A program made the position numbers and the translations under genes. Positions 1 to 9,859 of a DNA stretch of 64,000 bases are shown in pieces. A model generated the notes under the pieces. That model was not told the origin of the DNA and did no database searches. It was given only the letters and a program-made list of their open reading frames with translations. Each line of letters opens with the position of its first letter. The first letter of the stretch is position 1. The stretch lies in assembly GCA_945865635.1 (NCBI GenBank), contig CAMBEP010000005.1, positions 86,093 to 150,092 of the forward strand, in the 5' to 3' direction. The DNA is from Candidatus Kuenenia stuttgartensis. Lineage in GTDB: Bacteria > Planctomycetota > Planctomycetia > Isosphaerales > Isosphaeraceae.

Positions 1-1
1 C

Positions 2-1324
2 ATCTGTCTGTTCCTTTACGGCTCCCACAGCCAACTTGAAACCTTTGACCCAAAGCCAAATGCGGCAGTCGAGATTCGCGGAGAACTCGGTTCCATCGAG
101 TCGGCCACCGCCGGCCTGAGAATCAACGAACTTCTTCCAAAAACCGCTCTGATCACCGATCGCCTCTCGATCATCCGATCTGTCACCCACCCCTATCCCG
201 TGCACGGAGTGGCCTATGCCATGACCGGCAACCCCGTGGTGACATTGTCCGAAGAGCTCAATCCACACGCCCCCAACCACTGGCCTTACCTGGGCTCTCT
301 GGTCGATTATCTCGATGCCCGAAATCAGCCAGGCACTGTGCCTGAAATCCCCAGAAACATGGGGCTGCCCTGGGCCTTCTCATCGCAGCGGGTCGGCGAG
401 GTCGCTCGGGCTGGCCCTTATGGCGGCTTTCTGGGCTCAAACTACGACCCAACCTGGACAGAATTCATCGGCCAGGGAACTAAAAAGGCCAAAAAAACCC
501 TCACCGACAAGGTCTGGGAAGATTATGAGTTCTATCGCGGAATTTCGTCCGAGAGCCACCTGAGACTCCCCGGAATGACCGATCCGACGAATCGGGACCT
601 GACCCTCGACCGGCTCGACCATCGCCGAACTCTGCTCGACCAGATCGAGCAATTCCGGCGCGACGAATCGGCCGACCAGAACAACAACCTGGACCGCAAC
701 CGGGCCCAAGCCTATCGACTGCTGGACAACCCCAAGTTTCGCCAGGCCTTCGAACTCAAAAGCGAATCCGAACAGACCCGCAATGCCTACGGCATGACAC
801 TCTTCGGTCAGTCGGCCCTCACGGCCCGTCGGCTTGTGGAAGCCGGCGGCCGATTCGTTTCGGTTTTCTGGGACGAATTCGGGCTTGCAGGCACAGGCTG
901 GGACACCCACTGGGACCACTTCCCACGCATGAAAAACGAGCTCCTGCCCGGCCTGGACATGGCCCTTTCAGGCTTGATCAGCGACCTGGACAGCCGCGGA
1001 ATGCTCGACGACACCTTGGTCCTGCTCCTCTCCGAGCACGGCCGCACCCCAAAACTGACAACCGGCAATGGCGGCGGTCGCGATCACTGGTCGCGCTGCT
1101 ATAGCGTGGTCATGGCAGGCGCCGGCATCAAGCGCGGCGAAGTGGTCGGCAAATCCGACTCGATCGCCAGCGATGTAGTCGATAATCCCGTCTCGCCCAA
1201 GGACATTCTGGCCACCACCCTCCACCTCATGGGCCATGACCCATCCACAGTCATTTACGATCGCCAGAATCGCCCCATGCCGCTTGTCCCTCACTCCCGA
1301 TTACTCACGGAAGTGCTTGCCTAA
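2..1324 (+). CDS. DUF1501 protein, 5' end outside window
   Basis: The open frame runs in from the window edge, so the N-terminus (usually a Tat-like signal) is missing. The visible part contains the family hallmarks: SHSQLETFDPKP near the start, a late EHGRTP segment followed by GRDHW, and a C-terminal stretch predicting binding to a cognate partner (LHLMGHDP). DUF1501 proteins belong to the alkaline phosphatase/sulfatase-like superfamily and in Planctomycetota usually follow a PSCyt1/DUF1549/DUF1553 gene, which here would lie upstream of the window. Substrate is unknown. The next gene starts 56 bases downstream on the same strand, suggesting one transcript. Confidence 0.9.
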   Translation: MCLFLYGSHSQLETFDPKPNAAVEIRGELGSIESATAGLRINELLPKTALITDRLSIIRSVTHPYPVHGVAYAMTGNPVVTLSEELNPHAPNHWPYLGSLVDYLDARNQPGTVPEIPRNMGLPWAFSSQRVGEVARAGPYGGFLGSNYDPTWTEFIGQGTKKAKKTLTDKVWEDYEFYRGISSESHLRLPGMTDPTNRDLTLDRLDHRRTLLDQIEQFRRDESADQNNNLDRNRAQAYRLLDNPKFRQAFELKSESEQTRNAYGMTLFGQSALTARRLVEAGGRFVSVFWDEFGLAGTGWDTHWDHFPRMKNELLPGLDMALSGLISDLDSRGMLDDTLVLLLSEHGRTPKLTTGNGGGRDHWSRCYSVVMAGAGIKRGEVVGKSDSIASDVVDNPVSPKDILATTLHLMGHDPSTVIYDRQNRPMPLVPHSRLLTEVLA

Positions 1325-1380
1325 ATCGTTATTTTTGAGGCAAGTTCAAAGCCAAATCTGAAACTGGAACAACCACCCCC

Positions 1381-2265
1381 ATGACCTCCGCCAACATCCC
1401 GCCCCTAGACCTGAAAACCGAGCCTTACATCGACGCCCACAGCCATGTCTGGACGCCCGATATCGCTCAATATCCGCTCGCTGCATCCTTCAAGAAGGCC
1501 GACATGCAGCCCGCCTCATTCACAGCCGAAGAACTCTTCGCCCACTGCCGCCCTGTAGGGATCGGCAGGGTGAACCTGATCCAGATGAGCTATTACGAAT
1601 TCGACAATCGATACATGCTCGATATGATCGCAAAATATCCGGATCGATTCGTCGGCACCGGGATCGTCGACCCACTGGCCCCTGCCCCCGACCGTGCCAT
1701 GCGAGCCCTGAAAGACAAGGGTGTGATGGCATTTCGAATCACGACAGGCTATGCCCGCCAGCCTTCAGACAAATGGCTCCAGCCACATGGTTTCAACCTG
1801 ATGTTTGATGAAGCGGCCCGATCCGGGCAAGTCATCTCCTGCCTGATCGATCCAACCTGCTTTGCTGAAGTCGACCGAATGGCCAAACTTCACCCCAATG
1901 CCCCTGTCATCATCGACCACTTCGGCAGGATCGGCTCCAGCGGCACCATCAACCCCGCCGAAGTCAAAGCCCTCTGCAATCTGGCCAACCACAAAAACAC
2001 CTACGTCAAAATTGGGGCCTATTACGCCTTCGGGGCCAAGAAGCCTCCTTACACGGACATGATCCCAATGATCCGCGAGCTCCTGACCGCCTACGGCTCC
2101 AGCCGGCTCATGTGGGAAAGTGATTGCCCGTTTCAGGTCGTGAATCATACCTACAAAGATTCCATTTCTTTGATCACCGATCGCATCGACTTTCTCTCGG
2201 CTGACCAGCGCGCCGACATCCTGGGCCTCACCGCCGAACGGCTCCTGTTCAAAACCAAAGCCTGA
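1381..2265 (+). CDS. Amidohydrolase family (TIM-barrel) protein
   Basis: A 294-residue metal-dependent hydrolase of the amidohydrolase-2 type. The first metal-binding motif is seen as DAHSHVW near residue 20, a conserved histidine in IIDHFGR near residue 180, and a late aspartate in WESDCPF. Such proteins act on lactones, dicarboxylates or sugar-derived acids in the cytoplasm. It lacks a signal peptide. It sits between a DUF1501 gene and a Gfo/Idh/MocA dehydrogenase, a context that suggests carbohydrate or aromatic-acid turnover; that is inference. Exact substrate cannot be called. Confidence 0.88.
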   Translation: MTSANIPPLDLKTEPYIDAHSHVWTPDIAQYPLAASFKKADMQPASFTAEELFAHCRPVGIGRVNLIQMSYYEFDNRYMLDMIAKYPDRFVGTGIVDPLAPAPDRAMRALKDKGVMAFRITTGYARQPSDKWLQPHGFNLMFDEAARSGQVISCLIDPTCFAEVDRMAKLHPNAPVIIDHFGRIGSSGTINPAEVKALCNLANHKNTYVKIGAYYAFGAKKPPYTDMIPMIRELLTAYGSSRLMWESDCPFQVVNHTYKDSISLITDRIDFLSADQRADILGLTAERLLFKTKA

Positions 2266-2309
2266 CTCCCCCTCCATTCACTGCTTTGATCACCACAGAA
2301 AAAAACACC

Positions 2310-3449
2310 ATGAAGTCCTACAAAGCATGCGTCATCGGCCATACAGGGCGCGGCGATTATGGTCATAATCTGGATATGGCCCTGCTCGATCAGCCTGGAA
2401 TTGAGCTGGTCGCTGTGGCCGACCCTGACCCCGCCGGCCGCGCCAAAGCCGCCACCCGCCTCAACGTCAGCAAGTCGTATGCAGACTACCGCGAAATGCT
2501 CGAAAAGGAACGGCCCCAACTGGTGGCCATCTGCCCGCGATTTCTTGATGGCCACAAACAGGCCATTCTGGCCTGCGCCGAATATGGCGCCCACGTCTTT
2601 TGCGAGAAGCCGCTCAGCCCCGATCTGGCTGAGGCCGACTCCATCGTTTCCACCTGTGAAAAGCATCATATCAAGCTGGCCATGGCCATGCAGACCCGCT
2701 ATTCACCAATTTGGGACCGGGTTCGAGAGCTCATCGGCTCTGGTCAGCTCGGCGAAGTTCTTGAAGTGCGCACACGCGGCAAAGAAGACCACCGCGGCGG
2801 CGGCGAAGACCTGATGGTCCTTGGCATCCACCTCATGGATATCATGAGAGGCCTGCTGGGCGATGCCGCATGGTGCTTTTCCCGAGTTAGCGACCGCGGC
2901 GAAAATCTCAATTCCAGCCACATCCGCCAAGGCGCAGAAGGCATCGGCCCGCTCGCCGGCGACCGAATCAATGCCATGTTTGGCTTCAACCAATCGCCCG
3001 TTATCGGCTATTTTGCTTCCTCCAGACCAAAAGACCCTGCCGACCGCAACCGGAGATTCTGTGGTTGGATTTACGGCACAAAAGGCGTCATTGAAATCCA
3101 GCACGGCTGGCTCGCTCCCACATTCTGGCTCGGCGATCCCGGCTGGACAAATACCACCGAAAAAACCGGCTGGAAAAAAATCTCCTCAGCCGGTGTGGAC
3201 AAGCCGGAAAACCTCTCCGCCAAAGCCGGCCTGCATGAAGCCAACCGCCTGATCATACAAGACCTGATCCGAGCCATTGAAACCGACAGCCAGCCCAAAT
3301 GTTCCGTTTACGACGGCCGGGCCGCCCTGGAAATGATCCTCAGCGTTTATGCCTCGGCATCTGCAAATTCTATGATCAAACTCCCCATGGTCGACCGCTC
3401 CCTACACCCGCTCAAACAATTGCCGACATTCAAACCGACCGCGAAATGA
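2310..3449 (+). CDS. Gfo/Idh/MocA family oxidoreductase
   Basis: A 379-residue NAD(P)-dependent oxidoreductase. An N-terminal Rossmann fold (VIGHTGRGDYG) is followed by VADPDPAGR, and the family signature CEKPLSPD lies near residue 100; the C-terminal half is the alpha/beta sheet domain. Known members oxidise or isomerise sugars, inositols or related alcohols. The open frame also allows a TTG eight codons upstream, but the ATG at 2310 is preferred. Its TGA stop overlaps the start of the next gene as ATGA, so the two are probably translationally coupled. Substrate unknown. Confidence 0.9.
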   Translation: MKSYKACVIGHTGRGDYGHNLDMALLDQPGIELVAVADPDPAGRAKAATRLNVSKSYADYREMLEKERPQLVAICPRFLDGHKQAILACAEYGAHVFCEKPLSPDLAEADSIVSTCEKHHIKLAMAMQTRYSPIWDRVRELIGSGQLGEVLEVRTRGKEDHRGGGEDLMVLGIHLMDIMRGLLGDAAWCFSRVSDRGENLNSSHIRQGAEGIGPLAGDRINAMFGFNQSPVIGYFASSRPKDPADRNRRFCGWIYGTKGVIEIQHGWLAPTFWLGDPGWTNTTEKTGWKKISSAGVDKPENLSAKAGLHEANRLIIQDLIRAIETDSQPKCSVYDGRAALEMILSVYASASANSMIKLPMVDRSLHPLKQLPTFKPTAK

Positions 3450-4705
3450 AATCGCAGGCTGATTACGAATACGAAGTGCTGACCAATCCGGCAATCGCAG
3501 AATTATTGCTGGAAATCGCATCAGAACCCGTCTTGAAAATCGCCAGAATGGAGCGGTTACGCCGCGAATTTGGCCCATCGCCATTCGATGCTGCCGTGAG
3601 ACTCGTCAAGGCCCGGCAAAAAGCGATCTCAAAATTCCCCTGCTCCGCATCGCTCTGGCTTGATCCTGTACGCGCCGAACAAGCCACTCACCAAGCCGTC
3701 GCACACCATAAAGCATTACGATTTAAAGGGGTGCCAGTTGCAGATATCTGCTGCGGACTCGGCGGCGATACCATGGCCCTGGCAAAATCTTCGCCTGTCA
3801 TCATCGCAATTGATCTTGACCACGATTGCCTCCGTCGATTGCAATTCAATTTAAATCACCTCAATCTGGCCCAAAATGTCACACTCCTGAAAGCCAATGC
3901 CAACAGACCCATCCTAAATTCCAATTTTTTCATTCATATCGACCCCGACAGACGTGCCAAACAGAGGTCAGGCAGGCCAACCTTCCAAATCGAAGAGTTT
4001 CAGCCCAATTTATCCACCCTTCTGGGCTACATGAAAACACATCCCGGCGGAGCTATCAAACTCAGCCCCGGCAGCCCTTTTGAAACCGTCGAACTGGAGG
4101 CTTCCAAATGCAATATACGCACCGAAATGGAACTCATCAGCCTCAATGGTGAATGCAAGGAAGCCACCCTGTGGTTCGGCCAACTGGCTGGCGATACACC
4201 CAGAAGTGCAACCCAATTGCCATCGGGAGCAAATTATCGGGGCCATTTGTCTGGCACCGATCTTGCAGCCATCTCGACGGAACACTTTGGCCCCTATCTT
4301 TTTGAAGTGGATTCCGCCTTGGTGCGGTCCGGCCTGGCGGCAAGTTTTGCCAAATCCAATCAATTGCAATTATGCTCGACGGAGGGTGCCTATTTATCGG
4401 GAACGAAACCGAATTTGTGCGAATCGCCCTGGCTGACCGGATTCAAAGTACAAGAAATTCTAGCGCCCGACCGAAAAGCCGTAAAACAAGCTCTCAATCG
4501 CTGGGGTTGGACCACAGCCGTGGTCAAAACGCGTGGCCGAATCCAAGCCGACGAAGCCCTGAAATGGCTCGATCAGGCCCCATCAGGCCTTACGCTTGAA
4601 ACGCTTTTTCTCTGGACATCACCTCATGGCCCAAAATGTGCCATTCTGGCGAATCGGCTTGGTCATGATCGATCAGGCCAGCCCATGGCGTTTCATCCGG
4701 CTTAA
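3446..4705 (+). CDS. Class I SAM-dependent methyltransferase with THUMP-like domain
   Basis: A 419-residue protein. The SAM-binding motif I is DICCGLGGD near residue 103, followed by the acidic IAIDLDHD motif and an IDPDRR segment. The C-terminal part (GFKVQEILAPDRKAVKQA onward) resembles the THUMP-like domain of predicted RNA methyltransferases. The start at 3446 was chosen over an upstream GTG-type extension because it gives an ATGA overlap with the dehydrogenase gene and removes a shadow of that gene. Its 3' end overlaps the 3' end of the convergent regulator gene by 33 bases. Target RNA is not predictable. Confidence 0.85.
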   Translation: MKSQADYEYEVLTNPAIAELLLEIASEPVLKIARMERLRREFGPSPFDAAVRLVKARQKAISKFPCSASLWLDPVRAEQATHQAVAHHKALRFKGVPVADICCGLGGDTMALAKSSPVIIAIDLDHDCLRRLQFNLNHLNLAQNVTLLKANANRPILNSNFFIHIDPDRRAKQRSGRPTFQIEEFQPNLSTLLGYMKTHPGGAIKLSPGSPFETVELEASKCNIRTEMELISLNGECKEATLWFGQLAGDTPRSATQLPSGANYRGHLSGTDLAAISTEHFGPYLFEVDSALVRSGLAASFAKSNQLQLCSTEGAYLSGTKPNLCESPWLTGFKVQEILAPDRKAVKQALNRWGWTTAVVKTRGRIQADEALKWLDQAPSGLTLETLFLWTSPHGPKCAILANRLGHDRSGQPMAFHPA

Positions 4706-7700
4706 CAATGTCGTTCTCGGAAGGCCCATCAACCTTGCCGCCTGGCTCCGATTTCCACCCGCTTCTCGAAGCGCGTCAAGAATCTGCACCCGCTCATATT
4801 CCAAGGCTTCTTCCTCAATCTCCTTGATCGAACCGCGAGCGACACCCACCTTTGAATTCAAGTTTGCGGAGACCACTTGCGACGATCGATTCTCGCGGCC
4901 CCAAATCTCCTCTGCGCTGGAATTGAATTTCCGGGCCTGCGCCCGAACTGTGGATCGGCCCACAAGTTTCCCCCTCTGAGGGTTACGACCCGTTGCGGTT
5001 TGGATTTCAATTGGCATGTCGCCCGTCTGGATCGTATCACCGTCGGCCAAAACAATCGCCCGCTCAATACAATTTTCAAGCTCGCGAATATTCCCCTGCC
5101 AATTGTAGGCCATTAAAACTTCAACCGCCTCGTGAGAAATCTTTGTCACCGGTTTTTGAAGCTTCTGGCCGCATGTATTCAGAAAATGCAGGGCCAGTGA
5201 GAAAATATCCTCCTTCCGCTCTCGAAGCGAGGGAGTGCGCAGGCTGATGACATTCAGCCGATAATACAAATCCTCACGAAAACTCCCTTGCTGAATCATT
5301 GTTTCAAGGTCGCGGTGGGTGGCAGCAATCACACGCACATCAACTTTCATGCTCTGCGAACTGCCAACCCGCTCAAACGTTTTTTCCTGCAGAAAACGCA
5401 ACAGCTTGATCTGAGTCTCAAGACTGATATCGCCAATTTCATCAAGAAAAATGGTGCCACCATCGGCCTGTTCAAATCGGCCGGCCCGCTCCCGATCAGC
5501 CCCTGTGAATGCACCTTTGACATGCCCAAAAAGCTCGGATTCCAGAAGAGAACTCGAAAGGCTTGCACAATGCACAGAGACATACGATTTTGAACTTCGC
5601 GGGCTCGCCTGATGAATCGCCCGTGCGATCAACTCTTTACCCGTGCCTGTTTCGCCACGAACCAACACAGCCGACGAGGAATCAGCCACCTTCCGAGCCT
5701 GCCGTATCAAGGCCCGAATCGGCACGCTCGACCCAATAATCGACGAAAACTCATCGGACTCCTTGCACTCAGATTCCGCCACCTCTGGCCCTGGCCCCAA
5801 TCCACCGGAAGCATCGGCCCCATCCTCATGGGTCCAAGAAAAGGAAACTCCCTTTTGGGATAACTGGTCCTGCAACACCAGAATCCGTCTCTGCTGCTCC
5901 GCAATTTTTTCGACCTTGTCTCTCAGTTCCCGATTCGCAACTTCCAATGTGGTCTGCATTTCCACCGAATGCAGGCCCAGGCTCGCAACTGTCCCCAAGG
6001 CCCTCAAAAAGGCCGTTTCCTCAGGCTCATAAGGCAGGCCGCTTGGCTTCGGACCAAGAATCAAAAAGCCCACAAGCCGACCCGTCGATTCCAGACCAAC
6101 CGCCAATTCCGCGCCCAACGAGATCATCAAATCCTTGGCCGATTCCTTAAGCCGATCCCCCTCATCATTCGGCTCATCCAAATGCAAGCCCGCATTCCCC
6201 TTAAGATATTCAATCAGAGGGCTGTCAAATGCAATCGTTCTCGCATCCGGTTGAGGCCCCGTAAAGGCTTGCAAGGCCAAGGATCCATCCGGCTGATCCG
6301 TCAAATAAATGGCTCCCCAATCGGCCCGGATCACCTCACCTGTTGCCTCCAATAAGCGATTGCTCAGAGTGGCACGATCCAAAAGACTTTCAAACGCCAC
6401 TTCAATCTGACGCATGGCTTTATCGAACTTGTATTTCTCGCGAAAAAAACGTCGGTCCAGGGCCTTGTGAAATTGCTCGCGAAGCGCACCCGAAGCCACA
6501 AGCAAAACCAGCGCAGATCCCGCTGCCGCAATGATCTCAAACGAGCCTTCCCCAGATCGCAACCGATCTCCAATAAACAGGCCTCCGACCACCAGCAAGA
6601 GCGAATAGACCAACCCTGCACCCAACGATACCGCCAGATAAAGCACACCACGACTTAATAACCGGTCGGCCTGAATCAGCCGATAGCGTGTGATGCTAAA
6701 GGCATAAGCTGTTGTAAACAATAGTGATACTACAAACATAGGCCATGCCGCCGCACCGCCCCGGCCTAGAATGCTGGAATCCAGAACCGCTCGATAAAGC
6801 ACATAAACAATCAGCGGCAAGGAGAGAATCGAGGCCAGCAAAATCCACTGAATCTGCCCCTTCTGACTCTCTGTGGAAGCACGCTTGTAACCCGCATAAA
6901 GACAAATCACGCAAAGTCCATAAATCAAAGCCGATAGCCCAACGCAAAATAATGCCAGCCAGCGAAGCCAGACAGCCGCTTGCAAAGCCTGCCCCGACTC
7001 CGAAAATCGTGAGTAACGCAACCAGACCATGTTGACGGCAAGCAGCAAGGAACAAATCGTCGGAACTGCATAAATCAGACGATTGATCCATCGTTTGTAT
7101 CTTGTGTAAATCGGCGTTTCTGTTGGAAAAACCAGGTAAAAATGGAGGTTGGCCCACGGCAGAAAAACGCCGCACGCTGTGAATACGTGGATCAACGGAC
7201 GCGAAATCACAATTTCCGTCCAGTGATATCCACCCATAAAGGCGCCAAAGGTCAAAACGCAAATCAAAAAGAAAATGGCAGCACTCGGATCTCTCGGACG
7301 CTTCCAGAAAACCCGGGCACCTATCACAAAAATAAAGATCTCTTGCACAAACCAGACAATCGACGAGGCATACGTCCAAAACGGACGTCGACGAACCAGA
7401 ACATTCGACTGCTTCGTCACTTCCTGCGGATCGACCCAAACCACATCCAGCTTCTCTCCAACCTGCAAATCACGCAAGGCCTGAACCAGGTCGGGGTAAT
7501 TTCGAATCGGGCTGGAACCAAGCTGAATGATGTTCGAACCCAACTCCGGCATGGCCGGATTCCAATCGTAATCGCCAGTGTCGATCCGATCCCTGACCAT
7601 CGTGCCCAAGACAAATCTCAGACCGATATCACCTGAAAGTGAAACTAGGGAAAGCACGCTGAATGAATAAACCAGGACAGCTACAGTCGCGCTGCCCACA

Positions 7701-7777
7701 ACCCACGAAACGAAGGTCCGGAACGACTTTTCGCCGCGATTTCCGACCGAAAAACCCAAGTTGCTCAATCGGCTCAT
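4673..7777 (-). CDS. Membrane-embedded sigma-54 activator (PDZ-like, polytopic, GAF, AAA+, Fis)
   Basis: A 1034-residue one-component regulator. One TM segment (about residues 20-42) is followed by an extracytoplasmic PDZ-like region (about 70-125), eight or nine hydrophobic helices to about 430, a GAF-like sensor domain (about 450-605), a coiled coil, the sigma-54 AAA+ domain (about 680-910) and a Fis-type HTH ending in [19 protein letters not shown]. Walker A is GETGTGKE (about 708-715), the sigma-54 contact loop GAFTGA (about 755-760) and Walker [10 protein letters not shown]. Start at 7777 was chosen over a GTG 31 codons upstream because an AGGAA precedes it. It faces a divergent alpha/beta hydrolase with a -24/-12 promoter, its likely target. 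Confidence 0.9.
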   Translation of the reverse strand: MSRLSNLGFSVGNRGEKSFRTFVSWVVGSATVAVLVYSFSVLSLVSLSGDIGLRFVLGTMVRDRIDTGDYDWNPAMPELGSNIIQLGSSPIRNYPDLVQALRDLQVGEKLDVVWVDPQEVTKQSNVLVRRRPFWTYASSIVWFVQEIFIFVIGARVFWKRPRDPSAAIFFLICVLTFGAFMGGYHWTEIVISRPLIHVFTACGVFLPWANLHFYLVFPTETPIYTRYKRWINRLIYAVPTICSLLLAVNMVWLRYSRFSESGQALQAAVWLRWLALFCVGLSALIYGLCVICLYAGYKRASTESQKGQIQWILLASILSLPLIVYVLYRAVLDSSILGRGGAAAWPMFVVSLLFTTAYAFSITRYRLIQADRLLSRGVLYLAVSLGAGLVYSLLLVVGGLFIGDRLRSGEGSFEIIAAAGSALVLLVASGALREQFHKALDRRFFREKYKFDKAMRQIEVAFESLLDRATLSNRLLEATGEVIRADWGAIYLTDQPDGSLALQAFTGPQPDARTIAFDSPLIEYLKGNAGLHLDEPNDEGDRLKESAKDLMISLGAELAVGLESTGRLVGFLILGPKPSGLPYEPEETAFLRALGTVASLGLHSVEMQTTLEVANRELRDKVEKIAEQQRRILVLQDQLSQKGVSFSWTHEDGADASGGLGPGPEVAESECKESDEFSSIIGSSVPIRALIRQARKVADSSSAVLVRGETGTGKELIARAIHQASPRSSKSYVSVHCASLSSSLLESELFGHVKGAFTGADRERAGRFEQADGGTIFLDEIGDISLETQIKLLRFLQEKTFERVGSSQSMKVDVRVIAATHRDLETMIQQGSFREDLYYRLNVISLRTPSLRERKEDIFSLALHFLNTCGQKLQKPVTKISHEAVEVLMAYNWQGNIRELENCIERAIVLADGDTIQTGDMPIEIQTATGRNPQRGKLVGRSTVRAQARKFNSSAEEIWGRENRSSQVVSANLNSKVGVARGSIKEIEEEALEYERVQILDALREAGGNRSQAARLMGLPRTTLLSRMKRHGLA

Positions 7778-8093
7778 AAAACCAAATTCCTGATGACGAA
7801 AACTGTCGACTTCACTGTCATCATTAAACCATCTCGCAACTACCAACGTCAACAACCATTTTTTCGACACCCCAAATCGACACCCTTAGAGAAAGCGTCC
7901 AAGCTCGCCCACAACGACATCACAAGATACAAAAAGCCTTTAAAATTAGAGAGCTTACAGAATCAACACCCATCACTCTTACGGCCACTCGTCACCCCTA
8001 AAAACCACTTTTCAACAACTTTCGACATGCCCACCCACACCCAGCCAAGTAGATCAAGTCAAGTTTCGTCACCCACAACCGATTTTTCACTAT
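7778..8093. other. Intergenic region between sigma-54 activator and hydrolase
   Basis: No gene is seen. It must hold the promoter of the activator gene and probably upstream activator sites for the hydrolase. Two direct copies of CGTCACCC (7990-7997 and 8067-8074) and several TCGACA(CC) motifs (7864, 7876, 8018 areas) are visible; none forms a clear palindrome, so an activator site cannot be assigned. Confidence 0.4.
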
Positions 8094-8109
8094 TGGCACA
8101 GCAAATGCA
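8094..8109 (+). promoter_or_regulatory. Sigma-54 (-24/-12) promoter of alpha/beta hydrolase
   Basis: TGGCACAGCAAATGCA matches the RpoN consensus: GG at 8095-8096 and GC at 8107-8108 with exactly ten bases between. The predicted transcription start is near 8120, about 72 bases before the hydrolase ATG. The divergent neighbour encodes a sigma-54 activator, which strengthens the call. Confidence 0.82.
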
Positions 8110-8191
8110 TGGTTGTTGACATTATTAAGAGCACCTGACGTAGCACTTCGAATAATCTGATCGCTTTTACAGAGCCAGAAGAGAAAACATC

Positions 8192-9073
8192 ATGCCCGCC
8201 GCAATCAGGATGAGCACGGTTTTTGGTTCGGATTCGAGTTCTGAATCCTGGACGATGGAACCGGATATGAGCAAGATGATTTGGTCCCGATGTGGGATGG
8301 TGCATCTCAATGGCGTAGGCCAGGGCCAGCCGATACTGGTTTTGCCGGGTCTTGCAGGTGGTTCCCGGATGCTGGGGCCCTTGATATCAAGGCTTGCTTT
8401 GGACTATCGGGTTTACTGGTTTGACTGGGCAGGCGAGGGGCGATCGTTTGCTTTGGAGGCGTTGCGTCAGGATGATCATCCGACCCGTCTTCTGGCGGAT
8501 GTGTTGGAGGCGATCCCCGAGCCGACGGTCAATGTTCTGGGAATTTCTTATGGCGGCTGCGTCGCTTTGGATCTTGCTCAACACAAGCCTGAGAAGATGC
8601 AGCGGCTGATCCTGACGGGAACGCCCGGCAAGCTGGAGCACGCCTGGGCATCCAGGCTGGTACACAAAGTATTGACTCGAATACCTTTACGTCCTGACAG
8701 TGCGTTCCTGAACCAGTTCTTCCGGATTTTGATGGGCGACCAGATGCGCGACTCTGCGATTGAGCAATTTGTGGCCGGTTGCATCTGGGGCACCGATCAG
8801 GCCATGATGGCCAGGCGTCTGGACTGGCTCATGTCATTTGAGCTGACCGAATCGATTCGCAACATGAGCATCCCGACAACCATCCTCACAGGTGGCCGCG
8901 ATGTGGTCGTTCCGCCGTTGTGTCAGGAGAAGCTTGCGAATCTATTACCTGAATGCGACATGTTTGTCATCAAGGAAGCTGGCCACCTTGGTTTTCTGAC
9001 CCACACCAATGCTTACATGGGCTATATCCATCAAGCCATGGCCAGTCGCATGTCGGCAGTTTCCATGGCTTAA
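8192..9073 (+). CDS. Alpha/beta hydrolase
   Basis: A 293-residue alpha/beta-hydrolase fold protein. The nucleophile elbow is GISYGG with Ser119; the acid is probably Asp237 in GGRDVVVPP and the base His265 in EAGHLGF. An oxyanion-type LPGLAGGS precedes. No signal peptide, so likely cytoplasmic. The first 20-30 residues are poorly conserved-looking and ATGs at 8213 and about 8252 are alternative starts. Transcription is probably sigma-54 dependent from the promoter at 8094 and controlled by the divergent membrane activator. It could be an esterase, lipase or thioesterase; the substrate cannot be inferred. Confidence 0.88.
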   Translation: MPAAIRMSTVFGSDSSSESWTMEPDMSKMIWSRCGMVHLNGVGQGQPILVLPGLAGGSRMLGPLISRLALDYRVYWFDWAGEGRSFALEALRQDDHPTRLLADVLEAIPEPTVNVLGISYGGCVALDLAQHKPEKMQRLILTGTPGKLEHAWASRLVHKVLTRIPLRPDSAFLNQFFRILMGDQMRDSAIEQFVAGCIWGTDQAMMARRLDWLMSFELTESIRNMSIPTTILTGGRDVVVPPLCQEKLANLLPECDMFVIKEAGHLGFLTHTNAYMGYIHQAMASRMSAVSMA

Positions 9074-9536
9074 GCCGTTTCGAAATTAACGCCGTCACCG
9101 AGTTCGAATTGGTCTCTGGCATTTTTCTGAAGCGGCCCTTCTTGCACGGTACACTGGATGAGACGACGATACCTGTCGACCTAATCCACAAACTGTTTGC
9201 TGGATTGGTTTTCAATGTTGTTCAGGCCTTGAGGGAATTAAAAAAAGGGCCAAAGTGGCTGGAATCGGCCATGGCCCTGGCGGATCATTGGGGAAATCCA
9301 GGATCTCTCCTGACAGGCTGAAATGTGGGTAAGCCTTGCTTGTGGAAGGCCTTTAACGCATCGCCGGTGGATTATACCCATGGTCATGCCTTGCGGTGCC
9401 AGGTGTGTGATCATGGCCAACTTGAGTAAAATTGGCTGGCAAAATCGTTCTTTAAAAACCTCGCAAAATGGAATCATCGCCTTATAAACAAGCGTTCTCA
9501 AGCAAGGCCTGAGTTCTGTCCGAGCGATTGGACTAT
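9074..9536. other. Intergenic region without recognisable gene
   Basis: Open frames here on both strands give low-complexity, Met/Cys/Trp-rich translations with no family resemblance and are treated as chance. A GGGCCA...TGGCCC inverted repeat at about 9246-9276 could be a weak hairpin downstream of the hydrolase, but no convincing T tract follows. Confidence 0.4.
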
Positions 9537-9564
9537 TTGAAGAATATGGCCAAGGGGCTATACT
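9537..9564 (+). promoter_or_regulatory. Candidate sigma-70 promoter of aroF leader
   Basis: TTGAAG (9537-9542) and TATACT (9559-9564) are separated by 16 bases. A start near 9571 would give a leader of about 290 bases before the DAHP synthase gene, containing the leader peptide and hairpin described below. Confidence 0.5.
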
Positions 9565-9705
9565 AGTTAAAGCTGTCATGGAGAAACTCCAAGCCATGTC
9601 AGTTCGTGTCATGCAAAACGTAGCATGACGGACCAAGCTCTTTTCACCACTCGAGGCTGGACTCCCGTGGAACAAGAGGCAATGAAACGTAAAGGAGGTG
9701 ATCGC

Positions 9706-9738
9706 GTGCGTATCGAAGACCAGAGGTGGTCGTCATAA
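9706..9738 (+). CDS. Candidate Trp-containing leader peptide of aroF
   Basis: A GTG start at 9706 lies seven bases after a very strong Shine-Dalgarno (AAAGGAGGTGATC at 9691-9703, complementary to the 16S rRNA 3' end). The reading frame encodes (M)RIEDQRWSS and stops at TAA 9736-9738. It has one Trp codon, which lies in the 3' arm of a small GACCA/TGGTC hairpin. Longer in-frame versions from ATG 9682 or ATG 9625 (37 residues) are possible but lack good ribosome sites. Position ahead of a terminator hairpin and an aromatic biosynthesis gene suggests an attenuation leader. Confidence 0.55.
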   Translation: MRIEDQRWSS

Positions 9739-9779
9739 AGGCGACTGACGGGTTGCCCGTCGGGCGGCCACAACTCAAA

Positions 9780-9820
9780 GGGCGGGCCTGATCTTAAAAT
9801 TTCAGGCTCGTCCTGATTTT
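9780..9820 (+). terminator. Intrinsic terminator/attenuator in aroF leader
   Basis: GGGCGGGCCTGA (9780-9791) pairs over 12 positions, two of them G-U, with TCAGGCTCGTCC (9802-9813), with a ten-base AT-rich loop, followed by TGATTTTTCTT. It lies 40 bases upstream of the DAHP synthase start and downstream of the leader peptide. An upstream hairpin GACGGG-TTG-CCCGTC (9747-9761) includes GCCCG that could compete for the terminator's 5' arm, the arrangement expected of an attenuator. Confidence 0.72.
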
Positions 9821-9859
9821 TCTTCATGTAATAAAAAACGAACGGGAGCGACGGCAACG

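Noticed and set aside
9238..9675. 145-codon - strand open frame
   Set aside because: No family resemblance, no ribosome site, and it overlaps the aroF leader promoter.
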